Source: Bdellovibrionaceae bacterium UBA2316
GTDB taxonomy: Bacteria > Bdellovibrionota > Bdellovibrionia > Bdellovibrionales > Bdellovibrionaceae
DNA: 64,000 nt
Direction: 5' to 3'
Assembly: GCA_002345205.1 (NCBI GenBank)
Contig: DDVI01000017.1
Location: 1-64,000, forward strand
Shown here piece after piece: positions 50,305 through 58,889 of the stretch (the first letter of the stretch is position 1; each line of letters starts with the position of its first letter). The translations under genes and the position numbers were made by a program. The notes beneath the pieces were generated by a model, which had not been told where the DNA came from, did no database searches, and saw only the letters and a list, made by a program, of their open reading frames with translations.

Positions 50305-52349
50305 AATTTTTTCCGTTTTGTTCTTATCGCTGCAAGAAGATCTATCTCATTTAACTCAGAGTCAGCTTCACCAGCCCAGCCTTTTTGCATGAATCCGTCT
50401 CTGCTTTCATTCAGATAGACTAGGAAATATCCAGCGGCCATTTGTCCAATCGTGTTCTTGCGAATGGTATCGGGCATGTCGAGTAAGTGACGGCCTTTAA
50501 ACTCTATGAACACATAGTGTTCCGAGGAAAAAATGATGAAATCAGGGTAATGACCTCTAAATAGTTTTACGTCGGAAGTTTCGTTGCGAACCCAATGGAA
50601 GTTGTTTCGCTCGCAAAACTCATCTACGAAATGCGCAAACTCTCTCTCTTCGTTGTTGAGTTGAATTTTCGGATAGAGGCTTCGCTTGAATTGTGTTGGT
50701 AAAGGCTGTGCGATCACAAGTTTGTGAGGCGGCCACTCGTAAGCTCGAAATACGAAATCGAGAGTCTCCGCAATTTTCCTTATGGCCGTCGATTCTCTAA
50801 TTTTAACTGCCATCTCTTTGATGTAAGGAGAAATCGCTGCAAGCCCACCAAGAGGCTTCATGTTGATCTGGAACATCACAGCGACAATATTTGAGTAGTT
50901 TCGAGGTAAGTGTTTGCAGAGAGAGTCGATCAAGAGCTTTTTAGTTTGCTCAATATTCCATTCTGATTGAACGGTTTCAGCAGGAGATCTTGAGACAGCA
51001 CCCTCAATTAGAGTTAGCTTTCCGCTAGATACCGTAGGACCCGTTCTTTCGCAGTCTTTACGAATCGTATCCAAAATTGCACAAATCATCTCGGTTACTG
51101 GTATGAGATCACGATCCTCTGGGTCTTTATCAAGTTCATCAACGAAAGAGATAACTTCTGGTGGCGTAATATCAGTTCGTCTTTCTACCTGAATCACTTC
51201 ACGCGGTGGAGGAAGCTCGATCACTCCGTCACCTGTAAAATTGCGGCAGGACTCTTCAATCGCGTGCTTTCCAGAAATGTAAACATAAGCAGAGTTGAAC
51301 ATATCGAAGCGTTCATCAAAGGGCTCGCACTTTGGCAGGCGAATGACTCGCCCCAAAAGTTGAATACCTTTGGCAACGCTTACTGAATCCTTAGTTGACA
51401 GCAAAACATAGGCTTCGGGACAATTCCATCCACGTTCAACCATCATGTCGCCTATGATAAATCGAACGTCATTCAGATCTTCAACTTCTTCAAGTCCACG
51501 AGAGTTTTGGGTATGGACAATGACCTGCTTATTGAACTCTTCGTTCGACAAACCTAACTCTTTCTTAAGTTCAACCGCGACATTTTCGCATTCTCTCGCG
51601 GGTGCTTGAATGAGCATTTTTGGAACGAAGAATCGGTCGATGAGTTTTAGATTCTCGGCCATTTTTTCTAGCCAAGCTCTTTGTTGAATAGCTCTTCTCA
51701 TCATTTCCATTCGATTGACTTCGTCCGACGCCTGATACTCAATGCTTTGAATCAGCATTCCTGATTCAATTACTTCTTTGTAGGTCACTCTTTGAAATTC
51801 ATATTCATCAGTTTTTTTCTTGAAAGAGCCAGTGAAACCAAGCTCTAAAACAGGGGATAGAGCTTCTTTGAGTCTCCCCATATTGTCACCACTCATGCCT
51901 TCATCGGCCTCATCAACAACAAAGACTATTGGCCTATTTAGATCACTCTGTCGCTTGTGCCATTGCTTCAGCCAGTTCAATGCTTTTGCCGAAACTCCCT
52001 TTTGAACATTGAAAAGGAGAACGCGCCCACCGAAAGACTGAATATCCTGTTCTATGTTGTAAACAGTCGTAATATACGCGCCCAATGCGTCTACGATCTC
52101 GTTTTCGGTTTGAACTAAAATTTGCTTGTTATGTGTCAACCAAACGAATGAAGGCTCTTGAGGAAGTCTTAAACCAACCTCGATAACTGAAGCCATCATA
52201 AATGTTTTGCCGCTACCAGTTGGTGAAACTGTGATTTGTCGTCCCAGTGCTTTTTTGTGATCTGAGACAACTTCTTTAATTAAATCGACATTTCCATCAA
52301 CAACACGTTTTTGGTATCCTTCTTTAAGTCGTGAATAGAGAGATGACAT
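50301..52349 (-). CDS. res: Type III restriction enzyme, helicase/nuclease subunit (Res)
   Basis: A 682-residue helicase-nuclease. Motor motifs are visible: SPTGSGKTFMM (Walker A), VVDEADEGM (DEAD-like Walker B), and later QLLGRVIRLP (motif VI). The C-terminal part has YPDFIIFSSEHYVFIEFKG, a PD-(D/E)xK nuclease core (Asp, then Glu-x-Lys). With Mod it would cut DNA at unmethylated sites using ATP. It is shorter than typical Res (about 900-1000), but all needed motifs are seen. It begins 13 bases after Mod and overlaps the ASCH gene by 4 bases. Confidence 0.9.
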   Translation of the reverse strand: MSSLYSRLKEGYQKRVVDGNVDLIKEVVSDHKKALGRQITVSPTGSGKTFMMASVIEVGLRLPQEPSFVWLTHNKQILVQTENEIVDALGAYITTVYNIEQDIQSFGGRVLLFNVQKGVSAKALNWLKQWHKRQSDLNRPIVFVVDEADEGMSGDNMGRLKEALSPVLELGFTGSFKKKTDEYEFQRVTYKEVIESGMLIQSIEYQASDEVNRMEMMRRAIQQRAWLEKMAENLKLIDRFFVPKMLIQAPARECENVAVELKKELGLSNEEFNKQVIVHTQNSRGLEEVEDLNDVRFIIGDMMVERGWNCPEAYVLLSTKDSVSVAKGIQLLGRVIRLPKCEPFDERFDMFNSAYVYISGKHAIEESCRNFTGDGVIELPPPREVIQVERRTDITPPEVISFVDELDKDPEDRDLIPVTEMICAILDTIRKDCERTGPTVSSGKLTLIEGAVSRSPAETVQSEWNIEQTKKLLIDSLCKHLPRNYSNIVAVMFQINMKPLGGLAAISPYIKEMAVKIRESTAIRKIAETLDFVFRAYEWPPHKLVIAQPLPTQFKRSLYPKIQLNNEEREFAHFVDEFCERNNFHWVRNETSDVKLFRGHYPDFIIFSSEHYVFIEFKGRHLLDMPDTIRKNTIGQMAAGYFLVYLNESRDGFMQKGWAGEADSELNEIDLLAAIRTKRKKF

Positions 52350-52362
52350 TTGTACACCTCTC

Positions 52363-54048
52363 TTAAGCAGCCATAGCTTCTAAAACTTCGTTCCACTCTT
52401 TTACGAGTTCATCAGGAACGCCTACTGTAGATAGAGTTTTACAATGAGTGCCGGAAAGCACTGATTTATCAACTCCTAGCCAAGGCTCTTCAGTGTCTCC
52501 GTGTAGCGTGTAGATGAGTACAGATTTAGCTTTAACTTTTTTGATCGTTTGTTTGATGGCCGCAAGTTCTTCCACGAAAAAATTTTTGCTCTTTCGTGCT
52601 GTTGGAACGGTTATGGCGACGAGTTGATCCTTACTTTTATCAATGCCGACGATATTCATTCCTTCTGCAAGGACTGATTCGCTTTCATCTAAGAAATGAT
52701 AGCTTGATAAGAAGTCATAGCTATGTTGGTTGAACTTCTTGAGAAGTTCTCTGCCACCAACGGGTACCGTTTCAACTTCGTATGTAGAAAAATCATTTGA
52801 TGGATCGGCGTGCTTCATTCGGGGCACTAGAACTTTGTGAAATGTAGAACCCATTTCTTCAACTAAAATCCAAGATCTCTTGCCACCATCTTCTTTGTTT
52901 AGATCTACCACTGCGTGTGCTGTTGCCCCCGATCCTCCAAAGAAATCCAGTACTCGCGCATTCTTTTCTGGATAGAAGCTCAGAATGGTTTTTAGAAGGC
53001 TAATAGGCTTTGGTGTCGTGAATGTCACTCCCGACGGCAATGAATCCTTCCCATCGCTACCATCAAAAATCATTGTTAGAGGTCGCTGAAACATCTGTTC
53101 GTCAAGATAGCGAATGATCTTCGGAACTACTGAATGGTCATGGCCGAAATAAATTTTTCCTTCAGAAACTAAGCGATCAAGAGTTTCTTCCGTCCATTTC
53201 CAACCATTTTTCGGAACGGGACATGGTTTTTTTGTTTTTGGATGCGCAAGGGCCTTTCGGCAGCGTTTTCCTTTTGGGTCATCCTGCGCGCAAGAATTAT
53301 CAGCATGAAATAGACGATAATTCGTGGGATGGATTTCTGAGTAGGCTGCTTCGCCTGGCTTTAAAAGCCCTTTTGCTTTCATTTCAGAAATCCATTTTTT
53401 GAACTGCTTCTGCGCTTCTTCAAATGAAAATTGCTCTAGCAATTCTTTTGATTTCTTAATCATCAATTCTGCATAAGGCTTCTTTTGCTGCAACGATGGT
53501 GCTTTAGTTTTATCTTTTGCGTAGCAGATGATGTACTCGTGGCTTGCCGAAACATGAGAGCCGGCAGCTCCTCTACCTTTGTTCCAAATGAACGTGCCAA
53601 TATCGTTTTCTTCACCAAAGATCTGATTCATTAGGATTTTTAAGCGCGCATATTCACCATCACAGATATTAATGAAAATTACGCCTTGTTCAGACAAAAG
53701 TTGTCGCGCGATTTTTAAACGTGGCTCCATAAAGTCTAGAAACTTTCCGTGATCGCCTGCCCAGTCTCTTTCTTTTTCTGATTTGCCTTTCCACACATTC
53801 TGATAACCTTGATTCCCTCCAACGTTGTATGGAGGATCTATCGCAATCACATCAACTTTGAATTTTTCTTTTGCAGTCCCAAAGCCAGCTTTTAAAGCTG
53901 CAAGCGCAGCCAAGTTATCGCCGTGAATTGCCATATTCTCACTACTTTTTCTTCCACCATTTCGACGAATTAAACTTACGTTTTCGCGTCCTTTTACGAA
54001 TTCAATTAAGCTTTCTCGTGGCTTAAATTCTAAGACCGTTGCTCCCAT
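52363..54048 (-). CDS. mod: Type III DNA methyltransferase subunit (Mod)
   Basis: An adenine-N6 methyltransferase that protects the host site. Motif IV is DPPYNVGG (DPPY), and motif I is FFGGSGATAHA toward the C-terminus, the order of the beta class, as in Mod. ATG 54048 has AAGGATGGAG before it; an upstream frame start at 54138 has none. The 561-residue length is typical. The insert between motifs IV and I holds the target-recognition region (about 120-370). Promoter and operator lie to the right (54164), with the controller-like XRE gene divergent. Confidence 0.92.
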   Translation of the reverse strand: MGATVLEFKPRESLIEFVKGRENVSLIRRNGGRKSSENMAIHGDNLAALAALKAGFGTAKEKFKVDVIAIDPPYNVGGNQGYQNVWKGKSEKERDWAGDHGKFLDFMEPRLKIARQLLSEQGVIFINICDGEYARLKILMNQIFGEENDIGTFIWNKGRGAAGSHVSASHEYIICYAKDKTKAPSLQQKKPYAELMIKKSKELLEQFSFEEAQKQFKKWISEMKAKGLLKPGEAAYSEIHPTNYRLFHADNSCAQDDPKGKRCRKALAHPKTKKPCPVPKNGWKWTEETLDRLVSEGKIYFGHDHSVVPKIIRYLDEQMFQRPLTMIFDGSDGKDSLPSGVTFTTPKPISLLKTILSFYPEKNARVLDFFGGSGATAHAVVDLNKEDGGKRSWILVEEMGSTFHKVLVPRMKHADPSNDFSTYEVETVPVGGRELLKKFNQHSYDFLSSYHFLDESESVLAEGMNIVGIDKSKDQLVAITVPTARKSKNFFVEELAAIKQTIKKVKAKSVLIYTLHGDTEEPWLGVDKSVLSGTHCKTLSTVGVPDELVKEWNEVLEAMAA

Positions 54049-54163
54049 TTTTGCTCCATCCTTGCGGCATATTGCGCGGTTTTGATGTCCCACACCCCTC
54101 CGAAGAGTCTGAAAATTGGAGTGGACACACAGTTCCATCGGATCGAACTGAGAAAACCTGTAG

Positions 54164-54199
54164 ATCTAGTTCTACTAGATGGAACTATATGGCATCTAA
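54164..54199. promoter_or_regulatory. Operator of the restriction-modification module
   Basis: A perfect 17-base palindrome ATCTAGT-TCT-ACTAGAT (54164-54180), overlapped by TAGTTC / GAACTA (54167-54187), with a further half-site ATCTAACTAG just downstream (about 54194). Located between mod and the divergent XRE gene, it matches the position of a controller-protein binding site. Confidence 0.75.
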
Positions 54200-54246
54200 C
54201 TAGGCATAGGTCCTCCCCATAGAATTAAAAGTCAGGGGAAGACTAT

Positions 54247-54534
54247 ATGGACTTAGGGAAGAGGTTGGCGAAAAATGTTAAAGCCATTAGGTTAGGAAGA
54301 GGATTGTCACAGCAAGACCTTGCAGATCGAACGGGACTGACCGTCAGGTACATCTCTCGCTTGGAGAATACGGCACCAAACCTTACGCTTGAAGTGATTG
54401 AGAAGCTCACAAAGGGTCTTGGATGTTCACCGAATGACCTTCTGAGTAGCGATGACGACGTGTCGATGAAGGGCACCAAGGAAATGCTGGACCAAACAAT
54501 TCGATTTCTTCAAGGGCTTCGCAGCCGAATTTGA
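54247..54534 (+). CDS. XRE-family controller-like protein
   Basis: A 95-residue protein. Residues about 6-60 are a Cro/cI helix-turn-helix (LSQQDLADRTGLTVRYISR), and the rest is a helical tail. Size and location beside mod and the palindrome fit the C proteins that time expression of restriction enzymes. In most known cases they belong to type II systems, so finding one with a type III module is notable. Divergent from mod. Confidence 0.8.
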   Translation: MDLGKRLAKNVKAIRLGRGLSQQDLADRTGLTVRYISRLENTAPNLTLEVIEKLTKGLGCSPNDLLSSDDDVSMKGTKEMLDQTIRFLQGLRSRI

Positions 54535-54840
54535 TTTTTCGCTAGACTGCTCAATTACAAATTAACTATGGCGATGTTGATCGCCACTGGCGACATATCG
54601 CCATCCCCCTCCATCATTCTAACTACTCAAATTGATTTTGAAATCACCTAACAAGGGTGGCGAGCTTCCGCCACCCTTGTTTCGTTCTACCGTAATGCAC
54701 TCATTTTCACTTCCTTATTCGATTCAATACCTTAACTAACTTGGCTTCTCATTAAGGCAACGAGCCACTCCTTTTGCTTTTACATCTCCTCGAAAGTCGC
54801 GATCAGCGCGGCTCACAACTCAAACAAAGGAGGTGCATTT
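54535..54840. other. Intergenic region with three perfect stem-loops and a shared leader motif
   Basis: Contains TGGCGAT-GTTG-ATCGCCA (54569-54586) and TGGCGA-CATA-TCGCCA (54588-54603), which are adjacent, and a 13-bp perfect stem AACAAGGGTGGCG / CGCCACCCTTGTT (54650-54681) with a 6-base loop. The last may be a terminator of the XRE gene. Then GAGCCACTCCTTTTGC (54762-54777), matching 30021, and a ribosome site before 54841. No gene seen. Confidence 0.55.
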
Positions 54841-55050
54841 ATGAATGCAAATCAAAACCAAAAACAATCTAAGCAGGATACCAATCTTAACTTGGCTCTT
54901 ATACCACTGGAAAAGGCTGAACAGCCTTCGCTCTGGCAGAGATTGAAAATGGCATTCGCCACATCGGACGAATTGGATTTTCAGAGCTGGCAACGACTTG
55001 AATCTAAACGAGTCAGACCAAGTTCCTCTGAGCAATGGAGGAACAACTAA
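54841..55050 (+). CDS. Small protein at the start of the conjugation operon, unknown
   Basis: A 69-residue protein with Gln/Asn/Lys-rich ends and no signal peptide. A strong ribosome site (AAAGGAGGTG) precedes the ATG. Its stop overlaps the next start (TAATG). It is the first gene of the operon that holds the VirB genes, and could be a regulatory or coupling factor. No family recognised. Confidence 0.6.
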   Translation: MNANQNQKQSKQDTNLNLALIPLEKAEQPSLWQRLKMAFATSDELDFQSWQRLESKRVRPSSSEQWRNN

Positions 55051-55301
55051 TGTCGCGAACACTTAAAGACAAAAAGCCAATCTATCGACGCGATGATGAG
55101 CCTTTGTATCAGACTCGTGAAGAACCTGCGATGAAGCGTCGTTTTCTGAACTTTAGAAAATCAGGTCCTCCGCTTGATGGAGAAGAGTGTCCTGAGTGTG
55201 GAGGCCTCACTGATTTTCAGAGCGGCTATCTCACTTGCTCAGAATGCGGTTGGACTGAAGATGTCGTCGAGATGTGCGACATGGAAAGGTTCGCAGTATG
55301 A
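55050..55301 (+). CDS. Small zinc-ribbon protein of the conjugation operon
   Basis: An 83-residue protein from ATG 55050, coupled to the previous gene by TAATG. The C-terminal part is a zinc ribbon, CPECGG and CSECGW with a 15-residue spacer, the same spacing as in many transcription or replication ribbons. The N-terminal half is basic and probably unstructured. It overlaps the next gene by 4 bases (ATGA). Function unknown. Confidence 0.65.
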   Translation: MSRTLKDKKPIYRRDDEPLYQTREEPAMKRRFLNFRKSGPPLDGEECPECGGLTDFQSGYLTCSECGWTEDVVEMCDMERFAV

Positions 55302-55711
55302 GTAACTCATCAGACTTTCCATTCAGCAATGTTGTGCCAATTCGCAAAACGGATCGTTTTGGTGTTTACACAGGTGAAGTTACATCTAGTGGCGAGATCA
55401 TTGAGGGCGAAAGTGTCGGAATCGCTTTCATGAAAAATGGAAGCAAAAAGTTTCGACTGAAACTTTTTGTTTTTCCTAACAACAGCTACTTCGTCGTTCC
55501 GGACGACAAAGACGACACCAAATACACCGTTCTAAGTCTTGAGGAGTACCAACTTCCTACTGGTCAAATGCGTTCTCACTGGAATCGAATTGGCGAAGGA
55601 AAACTCGCAGGAAGCTTCATCGCGCTTCGAGTGCAGCTACTGCCTGAACCTATCTTTCTTTGTCTGTTTCCAGACAAGAACATCGCTGGGGAGGACTCAA
55701 TTGCATCTTAA
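55298..55711 (+). CDS. Hypothetical protein of the conjugation operon
   Basis: A 137-residue protein from ATG 55298 (overlap ATGA with the zinc-ribbon gene). It is hydrophilic, mixed alpha/beta, without signal or membrane segments, and includes FGVYTGEVTSSGEIIEGES and a beta-rich middle. A frame start at 55274 also exists but would overlap the upstream gene more. No family recognised. The next gene begins 25 bases after it, with a strong ribosome site. Confidence 0.6.
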   Translation: MSNSSDFPFSNVVPIRKTDRFGVYTGEVTSSGEIIEGESVGIAFMKNGSKKFRLKLFVFPNNSYFVVPDDKDDTKYTVLSLEEYQLPTGQMRSHWNRIGEGKLAGSFIALRVQLLPEPIFLCLFPDKNIAGEDSIAS

Positions 55712-55736
55712 TCAATCTAAAAAAGGAGGTGAAAAT

Positions 55737-56021
55737 ATGAATCGAAAACAATTCTTTCTCTACGCTGTGCTGACAGCGCTGATCTTTATCGTTCCTGAGA
55801 TTGGACTTGCCAGCGTTGAATCCTCTCTCATGGGGATTCAGACAAAGCTCACGCGAGTTATTCTCCCATCGCTTTCGATCTGTGCCATTGCCTGGGCTGC
55901 ATTTTCAATGATGTCTGGCAATGACAAATCGAAGACACATCTTTGGTACGCGATCATCGCGACAATCGTAGGATTCGGTGCGGAGGCTATCGTCAACTTC
56001 ATTTCGCAGACGGTGCGATAA
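55737..56021 (+). CDS. virB2: TrbC/VirB2-like pilin subunit
   Basis: A 94-residue pilin precursor of the type IV secretion system. A long signal peptide (core YAVLTALIFIV) is followed by two hydrophobic segments (about 47-65 and 71-90) separated by a short loop, as in VirB2/TrbC pilins. AAAGGAGGTG precedes ATG 55737. The frame is open upstream, but without ribosome sites. It is coupled to VirB3 by TAATG. It would build the conjugation pilus. Confidence 0.82.
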   Translation: MNRKQFFLYAVLTALIFIVPEIGLASVESSLMGIQTKLTRVILPSLSICAIAWAAFSMMSGNDKSKTHLWYAIIATIVGFGAEAIVNFISQTVR

Positions 56022-56344
56022 TGAATGACGAATCAATTCTAACTTCGACAGTGCCTCGCACTCTCGAAACAAAAAACAAAATTCTGGGACTCGAACTTTC
56101 AGACGTTCTTGTCCTTCTTCTCAATCTTTCGGCTCAAAACCTAATTTTTGGCTCGACGAGTTTCAAAATTCCAATGGTGTTCGGAACAAGCTTGTTGCTT
56201 GGACTTACTCTTTTCTTTTTCAAAAGAGGAAAACCCGATCAGTATCTTCAACACTTCTTCGAGCATTTCATTTCACCAACGGTTTTTGCGGCCAACACGA
56301 TTGATAGGCAGTACCGCAGATTTAAAAAAGGAGGTGAACAATGA
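56021..56344 (+). CDS. virB3: VirB3/TrbD-like inner-membrane protein
   Basis: A 107-residue protein from ATG 56021 (TAATG coupling to VirB2). It has one long or two adjacent membrane segments (about 28-65, LVLLLNLSAQNLIFG and VFGTSLLLGLTLFFF) and a basic C-terminus, the VirB3 layout. VirB3 assists pilus and translocation assembly together with VirB4, whose start overlaps by 4 bases. Confidence 0.75.
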   Translation: MNDESILTSTVPRTLETKNKILGLELSDVLVLLLNLSAQNLIFGSTSFKIPMVFGTSLLLGLTLFFFKRGKPDQYLQHFFEHFISPTVFAANTIDRQYRRFKKGGEQ

Positions 56345-58803
56345 TCGAAGCCGCATTGTGCGAACAACTTCCATTTTGGGAGTTTGAACAGCATCCAATT
56401 CCACACGCCATTTTATCGGACGGCTCAGTCTCGACTGGCATCGAGCTATTGCCGCTAGATATTGAGTGTTTCGATGAATCTCGAATCAATCAACTCACAT
56501 TAGGACTTCGAGCATTTACTAATTCTCTGCCAGAGGGAACCACAGCTCAGTTCTTGGTGAAAGTCGAATCTGATGTCGAGGAGGCCCTTAAGAAGCACTG
56601 CAAATTGGTATCAACAGAAAATGAGTTCTTAAAACGTCTTGATGAAAAGCGATCACAACACTTGCTCGATCAGATTCAAGCCGAATCTATCTTTCGACCA
56701 CGACTGTTCTTTTTCTTAAGAACGTCTGGTGTTCAAAAACCCAAAGCGTTTTCTTTCGGTCAAACAAAGAAGTTTTCGTTAGAATTTGAAAAAAACTATG
56801 AGGATCAGGTTCAGACTCTCGGACAAGCCATTGAGAGTGCTACTGGTATTCTCTCTTCCCTTGGTTTTTCAACAAGTCGTTGCGAGCGAGATGACCTTGT
56901 TCAAATCCTTTACAGCTACTTCAACCCCAAACGCTCTCAAGACATCGCGCAACCGACTATCTCGCCGCGACTGACAGATCTGGACGACATCTCCCCAAGG
57001 GCTCAGGTTGTGTTCGGTGATCTCATTCTTGATCGCGAAGATTTTATTTTAGATCAGCGTCGAACACGAGTTGTAACCCTCAAAACTCTTCCTGAGATGA
57101 CCTTCGGTGGGATGATGAGTTCATTTCTGGCTTTGCCATTCAAATACGAGCTGATTTTTTCATTCCGAATCCAAGACCAGGCTAAAGAGATGAAGGCTCT
57201 TGAAAGCAAACGTCGCATGGCGCATTCGCTTTCAAGTACAGCCAGCAACCGAGTTTCAGATTTGGAGAGCGAATCTCGACTTTCGCAGACGACGGATCTG
57301 ATTCGCGAACTTATCGAAACAGGTCAGCGTATTTATCAAGCCGAAATGGTTTTGGTTCTTCGTGAATCGGCAACTATCGAAGGCGAAAAGAAATTGAATC
57401 TACGAACCAAAGAAGTTTTGTCTCGTTTTAAAACTTTGAGTGGATCTGAGGGAATTCAAGAGACTGTTGGAGCTTGGAAGACATTCAAATCAGATTTGCC
57501 GCTCGCTCCTCTGAACCTTGTGCGCGCAAAGGCTATGAAGACAAATAATTTGGTCGATTTCCTTCCTCTATATGGAGCGGCTACCGGAGATGAGAATCCT
57601 GTTTGTCTGACGAAAACACGTCTCGGGACACTTTACTCCTACGATCCGTATTCAAGCCGTTTGTCAAATTTCAACATTTTAACCACGGGGTCCAGTGGCT
57701 CAGGAAAAAGTTTTGCCAACAACTTCTTGATGCTTCAGCAGATAGCTCGCGGCAGCAGGCTTTATGTGATCGACATCGGCGGATCTTACAAAAAGATGAC
57801 CGAAGTTCTTGGTGGTCAATACTTCGAGATCAATCTTTCTGGGAAGTACGTCATCAATCCATTTGAGCTTCTGAATCCAGCAGAGCCGCCAAGTGGAGAT
57901 CGGCTTAAAGGATTCGTAAGCATCATCGAGCAGATGGTCGTAGATCACGGCGAAAAGTTGAACCGATTTGATCGAGTTCAGCTTGAAGCAGCTTTAACGA
58001 CAGTTTTTGAAAAAGCTCGAAGTGAGGCAACACCTCGGTCGCCTTTACTGACAGATTTGGCTCGGCATTGCCTGAACGATTCTGAAGACTCTTTGCGAAG
58101 AATTGGAAAACTTCTTTTTCCTTGGGTTGGAAAAACGCCTTACGGAAAATTGCTCGATGGTGACGGAAAAATTGCGGTCGATAAATCTGTAGTAGCCTTC
58201 GATCTAAAAGGACTTTCTCAGTATCCAGATCTTCAATCGGTGATGATCCTAATTTTGACAAATTTCATCTTGGAGCAAGTCGAAACGGATCGCACAGTTC
58301 CGAAGCGCGTGCTTCTCGATGAGGCGTGGGAACTTTTGAAGAGTCCAGCCGCGAGTTCCTTCATGGAGTACGCCGCGAGAACTTTTCGTAAAACCGGAAG
58401 TGGGATCACGTTCATCACCCAAGGTGTGGAAGAGATCATCGCAAGTGGTATGGGTCCAGCGATTTTGAACAATACGGCTACAAAGCTAGTGATGCTTCAA
58501 AAGGGAGACACGAACGTACTTCGAGAGGCGTTAAAACTTAACTCTCAAGAACTTCGCCTGATTCAAAGTCTTGAACAACGGAAAGGACAATTCAGCGAAG
58601 GCTTTCTGATGGAGGGAGAAAGCCGTCAAATCATCCGCATTGAGCCATCACCGCTCGAATACTGGATCTCGACGTCAGATGCGCGTGACAATCAGTTTCT
58701 GAATCAACTGCGGGAAGAAGGTCATTCTCTCGAATCAGCTTTAATGAAGGCAGCGGAGATTGCGCCGTTCGGTGTTTCTTCTATGAAGGCGGTGGCCGCA
58801 TGA
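56341..58803 (+). CDS. virB4: VirB4/TraC conjugation ATPase
   Basis: The 820-residue ATPase that energises pilus biogenesis and substrate transfer in type IV secretion. Walker A is TTGSSGSGKS (Lys456), Walker B is VLLDEAWELL, and GITFITQGVEEI is the sensor strand typical of VirB4/TraC. The N-terminal 430 residues are the conserved but poorly defined VirB4 domain. It overlaps the next gene (58800) by 4 bases. The C-terminus ends MKAVAA. Confidence 0.95.
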   Translation: MIEAALCEQLPFWEFEQHPIPHAILSDGSVSTGIELLPLDIECFDESRINQLTLGLRAFTNSLPEGTTAQFLVKVESDVEEALKKHCKLVSTENEFLKRLDEKRSQHLLDQIQAESIFRPRLFFFLRTSGVQKPKAFSFGQTKKFSLEFEKNYEDQVQTLGQAIESATGILSSLGFSTSRCERDDLVQILYSYFNPKRSQDIAQPTISPRLTDLDDISPRAQVVFGDLILDREDFILDQRRTRVVTLKTLPEMTFGGMMSSFLALPFKYELIFSFRIQDQAKEMKALESKRRMAHSLSSTASNRVSDLESESRLSQTTDLIRELIETGQRIYQAEMVLVLRESATIEGEKKLNLRTKEVLSRFKTLSGSEGIQETVGAWKTFKSDLPLAPLNLVRAKAMKTNNLVDFLPLYGAATGDENPVCLTKTRLGTLYSYDPYSSRLSNFNILTTGSSGSGKSFANNFLMLQQIARGSRLYVIDIGGSYKKMTEVLGGQYFEINLSGKYVINPFELLNPAEPPSGDRLKGFVSIIEQMVVDHGEKLNRFDRVQLEAALTTVFEKARSEATPRSPLLTDLARHCLNDSEDSLRRIGKLLFPWVGKTPYGKLLDGDGKIAVDKSVVAFDLKGLSQYPDLQSVMILILTNFILEQVETDRTVPKRVLLDEAWELLKSPAASSFMEYAARTFRKTGSGITFITQGVEEIIASGMGPAILNNTATKLVMLQKGDTNVLREALKLNSQELRLIQSLEQRKGQFSEGFLMEGESRQIIRIEPSPLEYWISTSDARDNQFLNQLREEGHSLESALMKAAEIAPFGVSSMKAVAA

Positions 58804-58889
58804 AGAACAAAATCATTGGACTACTACTGTGCGCAGTATTGATGTTTTCCCCAAGATCCGCGAAAGCGGATCTTTTTGGAGGAGATGGC
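58800..58889 (+). pseudogene. Exon 1 of an intron-interrupted virB5/trbJ-like gene
   Basis: Thirty codons beginning at ATG 58800 (4-base overlap with virB4). They encode a signal peptide ending SAKA and DLFGGDG, the start typical of VirB5/TrbJ-type proteins. Seven codons on, in the intron sequence, a TAG at 58911 ends the frame. The remainder of the gene continues at about 60897 after a group II intron. Splicing would restore the protein, so I mark it as a split rather than dead gene. Confidence 0.7.
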
